A DNA stretch of 64,000 bases. Origin: Gemmatimonadota bacterium. GTDB lineage: Bacteria > Latescibacterota > UBA2968 > GCA-2709665. Shown piece after piece: positions 53,546 to 63,113 of the stretch; the stretch's first letter is position 1; the number at the start of each line of letters is the position of its first letter. The stretch covers positions 1 through 64,000 of the forward strand of contig JAPPJY010000042.1 in assembly GCA_028874335.1 (NCBI GenBank), given 5' to 3'. The notes beneath the pieces were generated by a model. The model worked only from the letters and a program-made list of their open reading frames with translations. It made no database searches and was not told where the DNA came from. A program made the position numbers and the translations under genes.

Positions 53546-56080
53546 GTGAACGAACAGTGCACACTCCAGAACAGCGCCCTTTCCCTGAGTTGGGAGGACG
53601 GAAAGCTTCAAGTCGAGAATCGACGATCGGGTATCCGCCGCGCCTTTGACTCTCCAGCCTTTATGATCCGGCTCGGCGACGTGGAGATTCCGGCGGATCG
53701 TTTCGTTCAAACCGATATGCGGGCCGGTACGGAGGAGGTGGTATTCGACTTCTGGCACGAAACGACCGGCATTCGGGCTTGGGTTCGGTACTGGATCGAA
53801 GGAGAGGATCCCTGGTTCAGGAAGCAGTTGACGCTCGAGGCCCCGGACAGTCCGAGCGCGCCCACGCCGGACCGGCTCTGGGTGGACCTGCAGGAAAATC
53901 CGCCGCGTCCGATTCGGCGGGTCGGTTACAGCGTCCGCGGCGGGCCCGAGGCGGAAGAACAGACCGGACTCGACTCTTACGCCCCGCCGGTACCGGGCTG
54001 CGGGTATCCGGTGTGGGCGGGTGATTGGTTTGCCGGGCTCGAACATCCGGTGGGGTTTGTGGTTCCGGGAGACAGGCTGGAACTCTTCCACCACCCGGTC
54101 TGGGACGATGAACGGCGCATTGAGAGCTACACCGCGGTCTACGGCGCGGCAGACAGTCATGAGACGGTGCGGGACGCGTTCATGGACTATCTCTGGCAGA
54201 TTCGTCTTCCCAGGCTGTCGAAGCCGATCTTCCATCTTTCTGTTGGCTGGTCGACGCGCTATCTGGGCAATCGGGAGTATCTCGAGTCGTTCGAAACGGA
54301 CCGGGCTTATGCGGATGCAGTATCGGAACTGGGCCTGAAGCCGGATTCGCTCGCGTACGACGCCGGCTGGTTCGACAGGAAGTCCATCTACCGGCACAAG
54401 GGCGACGATGAGGAGGATTCGCGGCTCATCGCATTTGCGGAGGACTTGAAACAAAAGGGATTCTCGCTGGCATTGTGGGTGACGCACAACGGTCCGGTGG
54501 GTTTCGACACGGACTGGATTCAGGAGCAGGGATGGCGGGTTGGCGAGGGACCGGGCTCCTACGGCAGCGGGACGTTCGTGGTCATGGCGCAGCCGTCCTT
54601 CGAGGAGGCCGTGGCTCAACGCTGGGAGCGGCTGGTGAGGGACGTAGGGACGGTGCATCTGAAGATCGATTGGGACAACGAGTGCGCCACCCATCCCGAT
54701 TTCCAGGAACGTTTCCCGTCGCCCCATCACATGCGGGAGGCCTCGATCAACGCGTTCAACCGGATCGACCGCCGGCTGCGGGCGATCAATCCCAAACTGG
54801 TGACTCGAAACGGGTGGTGGCCCAGCCCGTGGTGGCTGTGCCTGGCGAACCACACGTGGCTGATCCATTCCGGAGATTGCGAATACGCGTCCTGGCCGGC
54901 TCGCACCCAGCGCGACCGGGCCCTGACGCACCGGGACACGGTTTATTATCAGATCATGCGCAAGGCGGAAACGCCCATCTTCTTCGACGGGTATGACAAT
55001 CACGAATTCGTGCAGGCGTTGACCAACGCGTTCGGCGATCCACCCCATACGTGGCTGGACAATCTCGTGCTGGCCTCCTGCCGCGGCACCACCTATATGC
55101 CGATGCCGATAAACCCCGAAAGTCTCAGAGAGAACCGGGCGGAACAACTGCAGGCGATGATGGACTGGATGCGTTTCAACGCGGATGACCTGGGCACGAA
55201 GGACACGCGGATGGTGCTGGGAAATCCGGCTTTCGGCGAGGTCTATGGCTTCCTGCATCCTTCGGACGGAAGCGCATGGCTCCTGCTCCGAAATGCTTCC
55301 GTCGAGCCGCAGGCGGTGGACCTTCACACGGACCTCGGATTGGGGTATGCGCCGGAAACCGTTCGGCAGGTGTATCCCTTCTGGCAGGACCTGGAAGCGT
55401 CGGTGACCCTGCTGGGGAATGAAGTCCGCTTGCTGAAGATCTATGCCGCCAAACACGAGGACGTCTCTCCCATACCGGGCGCGCCGTTCATGGCGCGGCT
55501 GTGCGATAGCGGATGGGAATACCTGTTTCCCGGGGACCGGCGGCTTACGGACGACGTGGGACCCGCGGTGCATCCGGATATGCAGATCCCCGGCCTCTCC
55601 GCCGAGACGACCTGCGACGAACTGAAAGAAGGGACCTACAGGAAGCAGTGGTACGTCGCGGTGGGGCACCGGTTCGAGCGTCCGGAACTTCAGGTTGTCC
55701 TGTTCGGACCGGAGGAAGTGCTGGATGGCGTGGATGTCCGCGCCGGCGGTTCGCGGTACAAGGGTGTGCCTTCAAGGTATTCTTACGTGACCCAGCGCAT
55801 CCACCGGCAGGGGCGCAGCAGTCACGGCTCTGCCAGGTTCCTGCCCCCCGTGGGACCCAGGGAACGTGACGACTATCTCTTCAACATTCACGACAGCGGA
55901 TGGGCCTCGGTAACGGTGGATCTTACCGGCGACGACCTGGATGCACTGACGGTAAAGACCTGGATCGCCGGGTACGAAGCGCCCGCCAGGCAGACGATTG
56001 TCCGGGATTCGCCGCCGATGCCCGGCCCCCTGCTTCCGGTCCATCCGTACGGGTTTTCCAGATGTCTCGAGATCAGGTGA
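53546..56080 (+). CDS. GH36-like (alpha-galactosidase clan) glycoside hydrolase
   Basis: 844 residues from a GTG at 53546 (VNEQCTLQNSALSL) after GAGGAG. The N-terminal 250 residues are beta-rich. The barrel follows with SLAYDAGWFDRK, LALWVTHNGPVGF and the probable nucleophile D375 in HLKIDWDNE, matching the KxD pattern of GH36/GH31-related clan D enzymes. The acid/base could lie in the WLIHSGDCEYASW stretch. A C-terminal beta-domain completes it. Likely hydrolyses an alpha-glycosidic bond, for instance alpha-galactoside. The assignment to GH36 itself is by motif similarity only. No signal peptide: cytosolic use of imported oligosaccharides is suggested. Confidence 0.75.
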   Translation: MNEQCTLQNSALSLSWEDGKLQVENRRSGIRRAFDSPAFMIRLGDVEIPADRFVQTDMRAGTEEVVFDFWHETTGIRAWVRYWIEGEDPWFRKQLTLEAPDSPSAPTPDRLWVDLQENPPRPIRRVGYSVRGGPEAEEQTGLDSYAPPVPGCGYPVWAGDWFAGLEHPVGFVVPGDRLELFHHPVWDDERRIESYTAVYGAADSHETVRDAFMDYLWQIRLPRLSKPIFHLSVGWSTRYLGNREYLESFETDRAYADAVSELGLKPDSLAYDAGWFDRKSIYRHKGDDEEDSRLIAFAEDLKQKGFSLALWVTHNGPVGFDTDWIQEQGWRVGEGPGSYGSGTFVVMAQPSFEEAVAQRWERLVRDVGTVHLKIDWDNECATHPDFQERFPSPHHMREASINAFNRIDRRLRAINPKLVTRNGWWPSPWWLCLANHTWLIHSGDCEYASWPARTQRDRALTHRDTVYYQIMRKAETPIFFDGYDNHEFVQALTNAFGDPPHTWLDNLVLASCRGTTYMPMPINPESLRENRAEQLQAMMDWMRFNADDLGTKDTRMVLGNPAFGEVYGFLHPSDGSAWLLLRNASVEPQAVDLHTDLGLGYAPETVRQVYPFWQDLEASVTLLGNEVRLLKIYAAKHEDVSPIPGAPFMARLCDSGWEYLFPGDRRLTDDVGPAVHPDMQIPGLSAETTCDELKEGTYRKQWYVAVGHRFERPELQVVLFGPEEVLDGVDVRAGGSRYKGVPSRYSYVTQRIHRQGRSSHGSARFLPPVGPRERDDYLFNIHDSGWASVTVDLTGDDLDALTVKTWIAGYEAPARQTIVRDSPPMPGPLLPVHPYGFSRCLEIR

Positions 56081-56129
56081 GGCGGCGCGCAACTGAAATT
56101 GGATTGTCCTTCTGAAGGGAGGCTTTGAA

Positions 56130-57008
56130 ATGACGCTGAGGCACGATGCCGGACAGAACGTCTGGCACTTTGAGACCGAGCAGATGGCGGGCTACATCCA
56201 GCCCGACGGGGACCGGCATGGGATCAAGGAGTTGACGCATAAACCGACGGGCGCGCAGGTGGTCCACCCGAAGTACGACCTCCTGAATCTGTTTTTCATG
56301 TTTTCACAGAACCACTGTATGGGGCAGGCCCGCGAGAACGAGCGCAGCATTTCGTCAGACGGCAATGCGATCGACGTGTGCTGGGCGCCGACGGAGAATC
56401 ACAAGGCGGAGATGTCGGCAAGGTACGAAGTCGTCGAACCCAATGCGGTGGACCTGTCGATCACCGTGAAGTCGAACTGGCCGTACCCGGCTTATGAAGT
56501 GTTCCTGTCCAACTATTTTGACCTGTCGTTGCGGCCGTACGTGTACGTTCAGGGCAGTCCGTTCGATATTCCGGCAGACCGGGCGCGATGGATCGCGCCG
56601 GAAGTGAACGACGTATTCGTGGGAACGGGGCTGGTATTCTCGAGGGACCAGCACGCGGCGCGCCGGTCGACCGACGGGCGATGGGACCGGATCTGGGGCT
56701 TGTACCAGTGGAATCCCCAACGGTATTTCGAATCGCCGGTGATCATAAGCGCTAACCTCGATAAAGGCATCGCGGGGGTACTGATGTCCAGGCCCCAGGA
56801 CTGTTACGCGGTCATCAGCGGATACCAGAGCGATAACATGAAGGACCCGTTCAGGGACCAGAACCCGCTCTACCTCTCGTTGTTCGGGGATGATTTCCGC
56901 GTTGGGGATGAACGGACCGTGCAGGTGCGGTTCGCCGTCACCGAAATCGACGAATCGATGACGCAACCGCTGGCGCTGTACGAAGAGTTCAGGGCGGAGA
57001 AGGGGTAG
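56130..57008 (+). CDS. Uncharacterised beta-sandwich protein at the end of the polysaccharide cluster
   Basis: 292 residues from an ATG after GAAGGGAGG. No signal peptide or membrane segment. The sequence opens VWHFETEQMAGYIQPDGDRHGIK and continues with many aromatic beta strands (YEVFLSNYFDLSLRPYVYVQ), resembling galactose-mutarotase-like or lyase C-terminal domains. No catalytic motif can be named. It lies 50 bp after the glycosidase gene and closes the cluster, so a role in sugar binding or isomerisation is a fair guess only. Confidence 0.65.
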   Translation: MTLRHDAGQNVWHFETEQMAGYIQPDGDRHGIKELTHKPTGAQVVHPKYDLLNLFFMFSQNHCMGQARENERSISSDGNAIDVCWAPTENHKAEMSARYEVVEPNAVDLSITVKSNWPYPAYEVFLSNYFDLSLRPYVYVQGSPFDIPADRARWIAPEVNDVFVGTGLVFSRDQHAARRSTDGRWDRIWGLYQWNPQRYFESPVIISANLDKGIAGVLMSRPQDCYAVISGYQSDNMKDPFRDQNPLYLSLFGDDFRVGDERTVQVRFAVTEIDESMTQPLALYEEFRAEKG

Positions 57009-57372
57009 CGGCTACTTTGGAATCACCACGAATATTGCACTTTTCCACTGTAGACCACCTATTTCATTACAATAATGTCTGCGGCCAGTATTGCGAAGAT
57101 TGCAGTTGGTTGGTATTTATAGACAAGACATACCAAAACGGGAACTATGCAGTCAGCTGAACACGTACACAGCGGACCAACATGACCCCGGATGAGTTGC
57201 CTCCCGTCGCGTAGAGTCGTCGGTGAATTCTCAAATGCAGCAACGCGATTGTGGGGGTTGGACGCCCGCAACCCTTCCAATACCGCACCCGTTTTCCCCT
57301 TGCCCGGGAAGCGGAAAATACCGTTTTTTCTGTCGATCTCCTCGTCCACAGACAAGATGCGAGAAATGAAGC
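57009..57372. other. Gap between the polysaccharide cluster and the GHKL/radical SAM operon
   Basis: Moderately AT-rich; no repeat or terminator is clear. It probably carries the promoter of the GHKL operon, but no convincing -35/-10 pair stands out. Confidence 0.4.
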
Positions 57373-59364
57373 GTGAACGAACCATCAAAACGGGGAATGA
57401 GCGTCGGCGGCGTTGACCCTTCGATTCTTCGAGAATTGTCGGGCGTCTATAAGCCGTTTATCAAAGCATTCAAGGAACTCGTCAGCAACGCGTACGATGC
57501 CGACGCGACCGAAGTTTCGATCGAGTTTGCTGACGATTTTACGTCTGCCACCATATCCGATGACGGCATCGGGATGAGTCCGTTTGAATTTCGATGCGAC
57601 TTCACACGGATCGGCGGAAGCAGTCGAAAATGGTCAATGGAAAGGACGCCTAAGAAAAAGCGGCGTCGGATTGGAAACAAGGGCATAGGATTCCTCGCGC
57701 TCGCACGCTACTGCCACCGGATGATCGTCACTTCAAGTAGTCCGCGTCAGTTCGATTTATCTCATTCGGTTGAAGAAACCTCACCTTCTATAGACATCGT
57801 CAACATTCTTGGCGTACCAATTGACCCGCAATTACTAAGAAAAGTGTGCCGTTTCAAGGTAACGCAATCTGGGAAACGCCAGGAGATTGACGCAACCAGT
57901 TACGAGTTGAACGCGAATACCGGTCGACTTGTCTTCAAGGAGAACATTGGTCAGGTCGACATTGCGATTACTATCGACTGCAGCAATTTGGGTTTCCACG
58001 CGACTCTGGACTTTGATCGGTTGCTCAAACTTGCCGATTCTGCCGACCTTGAAAAGCTTTCCGATTTCGTGCTGATCGAAGTTCGGGAATTGCAACAGAA
58101 GACTTCGGGCGGGACTACGGTCGCAATTGAAGGATTAAAGTCATTTGTCAAACACGAACTCAGAGCTGGCCGTAGGAAGGGATTCGTGCGGAATGTTGCG
58201 AGTCGCAGTGGGTTTGAACAGGTCGAGTGGCACTTGTCTCGCTGTACGCCAATCGGGTACGCGACGGCGCCAGTTCAAGCTGAACCTCTTGAAGTGTTTT
58301 TGGATGATGCGTCACCACCCACATTGGGCAGGCTAACTCTTCGACACGTAAATTCGGAGAGCGAGTTAACTCGTCCACTCTATCCGTTCGAGCCGGACGC
58401 TGCGACGCTGCACAATGACATGATCACGAAGGTGGACATCAACGAGGGTGGTCTTCTCGCGAAGGGGTTTGTACTTGGCTACGAAAACGTCGTGTTCCCG
58501 GCCGAATATAGAGGCGTTTCGATACGCGTCCGCGGTGTCGCCATCGGCGATCCGACCTTTCTCGGTGCCGAATTCCTCCTAACCGGAGCACATAAGGCCG
58601 CATTGAGCCAGATCACCGGCGAGATAAATGTACTGAGAGGCTTGGACGCGGTGGATGCAATCAATCCAGGCCGGGAAGGATTCTACGAAGAGAGTCGTGA
58701 TTTTCTCACCTTGCGTCGATATTTTCGGGGCGACGGTGAAAAGGTGGTTGGTTATCTCGGCAGGACGATCGACGCAGTCTTGAAACGAAGCCAGGCGAGG
58801 TCGTCACTCAACAGCACCTTGAGCCGTGCGGCATACATCCGGCGAGCGATGGACGATGTGTCGGCTGGGATAACACACCTGATGACGGAGGGAGGCAAAC
58901 GAGCGAGAGCGATACGTGATATGTTCAAGTCGAATAAATCGCACCCAAACGGGTTAGCATCGGCGAAGCCAGCAGGATTTGGTGTCCCGAACAAGGTCGC
59001 CGGAATGGCGGTCAATCAGGCGAGACGTCAATCAGAAGCAGCATCGATCGACTATGAGAAAAGAGAGGTGATGATTGACGTATCTCGCCCAGAGTGGGAT
59101 AACGGGCTCGTGTTGTTCAAACGGCGGTTCGACGTCATCCATAGGTTGGGCACTGCGATTCAACCCATCGCTGAAATCGACTTCCAGCAGGACCGAATTC
59201 TTATCAATTGGGGCCACGCAGCAAAGTCGCAGATGGACGAGCGCGGATTCCTTCGGACTGCTCTTGCATGGGTACTGGCACGGACTGCAGCTGATGGCGA
59301 CGCCGATCAGATGATGGACATTGCCATAACTTTGTTGTCTTTCACTACGCAGCCAAATGACTAA
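57373..59364 (+). CDS. GHKL-type ATPase (Hsp90/MutL/histidine-kinase fold), first gene of a putative new system
   Basis: 663 residues from a GTG at 57373; an ATG at 57397 is the alternative. The GHKL ATP site is complete. The N-box is FKELVSNAYDADA (E35, N39, D42), the G1 box SDDGIGMS (62-69), and the G2 box IGNKGIGFLAL (100-110). The segment KPFIKAFKELVSNAYDADATEV is typical of MORC/Hsp90-like proteins used in DNA repair and defence. The rest lacks a kinase HATPase partner domain. The middle and C-terminus (YRGVSIRVRGVAIGD, KRSQARSSLNS) show no family I recognise. It overlaps the next gene by 8 bp, so the pair is translationally coupled. ATP-driven clamping is the likely role. Confidence 0.85.
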   Translation: MNEPSKRGMSVGGVDPSILRELSGVYKPFIKAFKELVSNAYDADATEVSIEFADDFTSATISDDGIGMSPFEFRCDFTRIGGSSRKWSMERTPKKKRRRIGNKGIGFLALARYCHRMIVTSSSPRQFDLSHSVEETSPSIDIVNILGVPIDPQLLRKVCRFKVTQSGKRQEIDATSYELNANTGRLVFKENIGQVDIAITIDCSNLGFHATLDFDRLLKLADSADLEKLSDFVLIEVRELQQKTSGGTTVAIEGLKSFVKHELRAGRRKGFVRNVASRSGFEQVEWHLSRCTPIGYATAPVQAEPLEVFLDDASPPTLGRLTLRHVNSESELTRPLYPFEPDAATLHNDMITKVDINEGGLLAKGFVLGYENVVFPAEYRGVSIRVRGVAIGDPTFLGAEFLLTGAHKAALSQITGEINVLRGLDAVDAINPGREGFYEESRDFLTLRRYFRGDGEKVVGYLGRTIDAVLKRSQARSSLNSTLSRAAYIRRAMDDVSAGITHLMTEGGKRARAIRDMFKSNKSHPNGLASAKPAGFGVPNKVAGMAVNQARRQSEAASIDYEKREVMIDVSRPEWDNGLVLFKRRFDVIHRLGTAIQPIAEIDFQQDRILINWGHAAKSQMDERGFLRTALAWVLARTAADGDADQMMDIAITLLSFTTQPND

Positions 59365-60706
59365 GTCTGTCACAGGAAACGCACTGCTGGAACAAGTGCA
59401 GAGGAATGACCGGATACTATTGGTAAACCCGCCGGTTTTTGAGACACGCTATAGCTGGCTGCGGTGGAATCAACCGCTCGACCTACTCAGAATCGGGGCG
59501 TACCTAAAGAGCAGCAAGAAGTGCGACGTCGAGCTATTTGACTTCATGCTGCCCAACGAGAAAGGCCGCGTTCAAAAACGGGGACTGACTGGACAAGAGC
59601 GATACAAAGAAGTCGGCGGCGGTGAATTCGCCTACACATATCCAATGTGGAGATTCGGAAAACCATTCGACGCACTCAATGACTGGCTGATCCAGCGACG
59701 TGCTGACAAAGGTCGAGCCGACCCAACTCAAGTGTGGATCACCTCGCTCTGCAGCTATTGGTACGCCAGCATTCACCAGTTATGCACGAAGTTACGCCTT
59801 TGGTTGCCAGACGTGACACTGGTGGTGCTGGGCAACTACCCACGATTTATGCTGGACAACGCAGTGGACTTCTGCGATGCCGACCTGATCGTTAGGACGC
59901 CGCTAAAGCATGCAGACAAGGGATCATCACTGGAACTCTATGTGGCCGAGAGACCACCATTCATCTCGGTCACTCTGAATCCAACTACAGCCATCCCTGC
60001 GATTCAGGAAGCGATCAGACTCGGAGTATTTCGTGTTGCCGTGTTTGACGCCGAGGACGACATTTGTCGCGATAAGGGCAAGCCACTTCGAGAGATCGTC
60101 GAGAGCACAAAGAACCGGCAGCTGCGGTTTCATGCGGTATCAGGACTGCATCCGGAACGGGTCACGCCAGACTTGGCAAAGATGTTGGCAGAACGGACGT
60201 TCTCGGAGCTGTACTTTGAGCAGCCCGAGGAGGAACTAGAGTTAGACGAGGCCACATACGAGCAGTGTCGGTCCTACCTGCTGGAAGCGGGGATAGATCT
60301 TTCTGATGGAAACAAAACCTGCGGATTCGTGTGGATTGGACGCCCTGGTGAAACACTTGAAGGGATCGTCCGTCGTAGTTTCACCGTTCTCAAGACGTTT
60401 GGTAGTGTCATCCTCAAGCCGTACACGGCCGTGCCGGGAACAGAACTGTTCGAACGGCACAAGGAGTATTTGGACGATCTTCCGTACGCTGATCTGTCCC
60501 CACACAGGTTTCCGTTCGCTGAGTACAACGGAATCACCCGGAACGAATACCATGACCTTTACAGGATGGCAGCGTTCCTAAACGAAAAAGTCCGCAGCAA
60601 GTCGTTCGATTTTTTGAATGGCAGTATGGGTGCCGAGTTACTGCGAAACAGTCTACGTCGCGAGGTTTGGAATCTTGAAGCGTCCCCCCTCAGCATTGAT
60701 GATTAG
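59357..60706 (+). CDS. Radical SAM-like protein without the CxxxCxxC cluster motif
   Basis: 449 residues. The N-terminus (ILLVNPPVFETRYSWLRWNQPLDLLRIGAYLK, in part) is the cobalamin-binding-type strand and helix of B12-dependent radical SAM proteins. The later part follows the radical SAM barrel (RVAVFDAEDDICRDKGKPLREI, then GFVWIGRPGETLEG and ILKPYTAVPGTELFERH). The place where the [4Fe-4S] cysteines should be reads PPFISVTLNPTTA, with no cysteines. It aligns with its active neighbour (FCFYEDNLLLGRENFKQLCRL versus VAVFDAEDDICRDKGKPL). The protein probably keeps the fold but not the cluster. It overlaps the upstream GHKL gene by 8 bp and the downstream enzyme, suggesting a fixed complex. Confidence 0.75.
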   Translation: MTKSVTGNALLEQVQRNDRILLVNPPVFETRYSWLRWNQPLDLLRIGAYLKSSKKCDVELFDFMLPNEKGRVQKRGLTGQERYKEVGGGEFAYTYPMWRFGKPFDALNDWLIQRRADKGRADPTQVWITSLCSYWYASIHQLCTKLRLWLPDVTLVVLGNYPRFMLDNAVDFCDADLIVRTPLKHADKGSSLELYVAERPPFISVTLNPTTAIPAIQEAIRLGVFRVAVFDAEDDICRDKGKPLREIVESTKNRQLRFHAVSGLHPERVTPDLAKMLAERTFSELYFEQPEEELELDEATYEQCRSYLLEAGIDLSDGNKTCGFVWIGRPGETLEGIVRRSFTVLKTFGSVILKPYTAVPGTELFERHKEYLDDLPYADLSPHRFPFAEYNGITRNEYHDLYRMAAFLNEKVRSKSFDFLNGSMGAELLRNSLRREVWNLEASPLSIDD

Positions 60707-62243
60707 TCCGCCTGTCTACGACGTACAGTATTGGGCAAACTGGAGTATGCCCTATGGCTTGTTGCGTGTCGCGTCGTGGCTTCAGGGCAAGGGCTATATG
60801 CTGAAGCTCATTGACTGCATGGAGGCTAACAGGCGGCGAACCGTACCCAAGCGCAAGCGGTGTGTACGAAAACTCTGTTCAGCGGACGAACCATTCACGC
60901 CGGACAAGTGGACGGACTACGAACCGCAGCCCGACGAAAAGATCGAGTACGTTTTCGGTATGCCGCTAAAGGAACTGCGGAAGCGGCTTGAAGCAATCAA
61001 GGCGCGAGCCAGGTATGTACGTGAATCGCTATTCGACGAAGTAGCCTTTCCAGAGCCAGATGAAATCTGGATATCGTCGATCATGACGTATTGGTGGGAA
61101 AGCACTCGCGACGTTATCAAAGTCTGTCGACAAGTGTTTCCAAAGGCTGTGTTCCGTGTTGGCGGAATCTACCCGACGCTCATACCCGAACATGCGATGC
61201 AGAACCTTGGGTTGAGTAACCCCGTGCATTTAATGGGTCGCGAGCTTGATCCCCTTAATGCCGAGCAGAAGAGACGTGACATCGTAGTATCGGCGACGAT
61301 TCCCGATGCGAATCCACTCCCACTTGCCATTGAGTTGTACGAAAAAGACGGCGCGGGCGACGAAGAAGAAGGAGAAGAAGGCGAGAGATTGCCCGATTAC
61401 CTCATCATGACGACGAGTCGAGGCTGCCCCTTCAAATGTTCTTACTGTTCGGCCAACGTATTGAACGAAGGCCGAAAGATCTGGGTTCGGGAATCCGAAG
61501 TCGCGTACGACGAGATCAAGCGGCGGTTTGAACAAGGAATTCGCGAATTCTGTTTTTACGAAGACAACCTGCTGCTTGGTAGAGAGAATTTCAAGCAGCT
61601 TTGCCGGCTCATTAGCAACGATCGCGATTTGAAAGGGATCAAACTCCACGCACCAGAGGGCATCGAAGTCCGCCTGCTACACGAAGACACTGTCCAACTG
61701 ATGCGTGACGCTGGCTTTAAGAGGTTGTATTTACCCCTCGAGACAGTCAATGCCAACATGGCGAAATCGTGGCAACGGACTCACACAAATATGGACAAGT
61801 TTTTCTACGCGTTGAACAATGCTGAGAAGGCCGGATTCAAGTCGCGTTGCCAAGACATCAACTGCTTTATTCTCTTCGGCCTGCCGGACGAAGACCTGCA
61901 AGCAGTGTACGACACAATCACATTTGCCTCTAGCCGTGTCGGCTCCGTGATTCCGATGTTGTTCACTCCGGTGCCAAGTACACCACTGTTCGAGCAATAC
62001 CGACCATACATCGAAGACAAAGGGTTTGATTTACACCACTTGAACGGAAAGCTGCTGCCATTCCTAGATTACAATCGCAACAAGTACAAGTCGCTATCGG
62101 TACACGACTACAACTCAATTGAAGGGTTGATGTGGAGACTAAATGCGAAAGTTCGTAATGCGAGCTTTAACCTCGGTGGCGAGGGCCGGGTAGCGAGGGC
62201 GTTTCGAGACGTGTACAATGCGATGCAACCGATGTCCGTATGA
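60675..62243 (+). CDS. B12-binding-domain radical SAM enzyme
   Basis: 522 residues from a TTG at 60675 with GCGAGG upstream. An internal ATG at 60699 would remove the first beta strand (SALMISPPVYD), so the TTG is preferred. The N-terminal cobalamin-type domain has VFRVGGIYPTLIPEHA. The radical SAM motif is TTSRGCPFKCSYC, with C251, C255 and C258. The barrel continues CFYEDNLLLGRENF, GFKRLYLPLETVNANM and INCFILFGLPDED. An acidic insertion DGAGDEEEGEEGER precedes the motif. The reaction is probably methylation or a radical rearrangement on an unknown substrate. Overlaps the previous gene by 32 bp and converges with the minus-strand gene 10 bp away. Confidence 0.88.
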   Translation: MKRPPSALMISPPVYDVQYWANWSMPYGLLRVASWLQGKGYMLKLIDCMEANRRRTVPKRKRCVRKLCSADEPFTPDKWTDYEPQPDEKIEYVFGMPLKELRKRLEAIKARARYVRESLFDEVAFPEPDEIWISSIMTYWWESTRDVIKVCRQVFPKAVFRVGGIYPTLIPEHAMQNLGLSNPVHLMGRELDPLNAEQKRRDIVVSATIPDANPLPLAIELYEKDGAGDEEEGEEGERLPDYLIMTTSRGCPFKCSYCSANVLNEGRKIWVRESEVAYDEIKRRFEQGIREFCFYEDNLLLGRENFKQLCRLISNDRDLKGIKLHAPEGIEVRLLHEDTVQLMRDAGFKRLYLPLETVNANMAKSWQRTHTNMDKFFYALNNAEKAGFKSRCQDINCFILFGLPDEDLQAVYDTITFASSRVGSVIPMLFTPVPSTPLFEQYRPYIEDKGFDLHHLNGKLLPFLDYNRNKYKSLSVHDYNSIEGLMWRLNAKVRNASFNLGGEGRVARAFRDVYNAMQPMSV

Positions 62244-62252
62244 ATGGCTCCG

Positions 62253-63113
62253 TCAGGATACTGGTCGTTCAACCTGCGGAAAGAGCTCGATGCGCGGGAT
62301 CATCCCATCCAATCGACGCAGAGGATAGTTGATTATCTCTGCGAGCGATTCTGCTTGCGTCAGATCGGGCAAAGCTCCCGGTTGCTTTACGAATTCGGCA
62401 TAGAAGTGAATGAGTTGGTGAGTGGTTCTCTTTCCATCAGACCTCGTTGTGACGCTACTATAAGCGGTCGGTATATCGAAGTGCACAGCGAAACCATCTG
62501 ACATACCCACTTGCCAGCAGAGAAAAGGAAAGCACAGTTTGAGTCGTGTTGCTTGGCTTCTTTGGTGAGCTTCGCAGGATTCCTTAATACCGTCCCAGCC
62601 GAGCAAAGCCATTGGGACATTGTCAATGAACTTGGAGTATTCCTTTGCGCCCGTGTCACGGACGTTGAATGTTGCGATCAGAACGAACGAATGGTTTCGT
62701 TGCGAGTGCCGGTGAATGAGACTGCGAACTGCATCGACACATCGTGAGTTTCCCCCAGCGGCTAGATACAAAAATCCACCGTAGAAATCCAAATTGTAGA
62801 GGTCATAGACATCGTCGGTGTTTAAGAGGAATTCCAGAAAATTGCCGTGAACGAAGTGTATGGGCAAATCGAGTGACCTACGGTCCCACTCGATTCGCAT
62901 GTCCGATAACACATTATCTTCCATTTCAACCGCACACACAGACCGCAACGTTTCATGCCACGCCGCAACATCCAAAAACTCCACACTTGGCATTCCGCAG
63001 TACATCAGGCCCAATTCGATCCTTTGCGAGGATCGAAATGCCCTAATACTCCGGGCATCACGCCGACGCAGTTCACGCTTGGATTGACTGTCAGGAAACC
63101 GATTAAGTGGCAT
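62253..63113 (-). CDS. Class I methyltransferase-like protein
   Basis: 286 residues. The stretch VEFLDVAAWHETLRSVCAVE, then IHFVHGNFLEFLL and VYDLYNLDFYGGFLY, follows the strand order of Rossmann methyltransferases. SVCAVE would be the acidic end of strand 2, GNFLEFL the next turn, and NLDFYGG the catalytic-type motif. The glycine-rich loop is weak, so a SAM-binding role is likely but not certain. The ATG overlaps the stop of the gene before it (TAATG), so the two are coupled. It converges with the radical SAM operon, 9 bp apart, with no room for separate terminators. Confidence 0.6.
   Translation of the reverse strand: MPLNRFPDSQSKRELRRRDARSIRAFRSSQRIELGLMYCGMPSVEFLDVAAWHETLRSVCAVEMEDNVLSDMRIEWDRRSLDLPIHFVHGNFLEFLLNTDDVYDLYNLDFYGGFLYLAAGGNSRCVDAVRSLIHRHSQRNHSFVLIATFNVRDTGAKEYSKFIDNVPMALLGWDGIKESCEAHQRSQATRLKLCFPFLCWQVGMSDGFAVHFDIPTAYSSVTTRSDGKRTTHQLIHFYAEFVKQPGALPDLTQAESLAEIINYPLRRLDGMIPRIELFPQVERPVS

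Noticed and set aside
53525..55669. 714-codon minus-strand open frame
   Set aside because: Antisense to the GH36-like gene; histidine/arginine-rich composition and no motifs.
57373..59364. Histidine kinase
   Set aside because: The GHKL ATP site is present, but no dimerisation/His box precedes it and no response regulator is near; MORC/Hsp90-like ATPase fits better.
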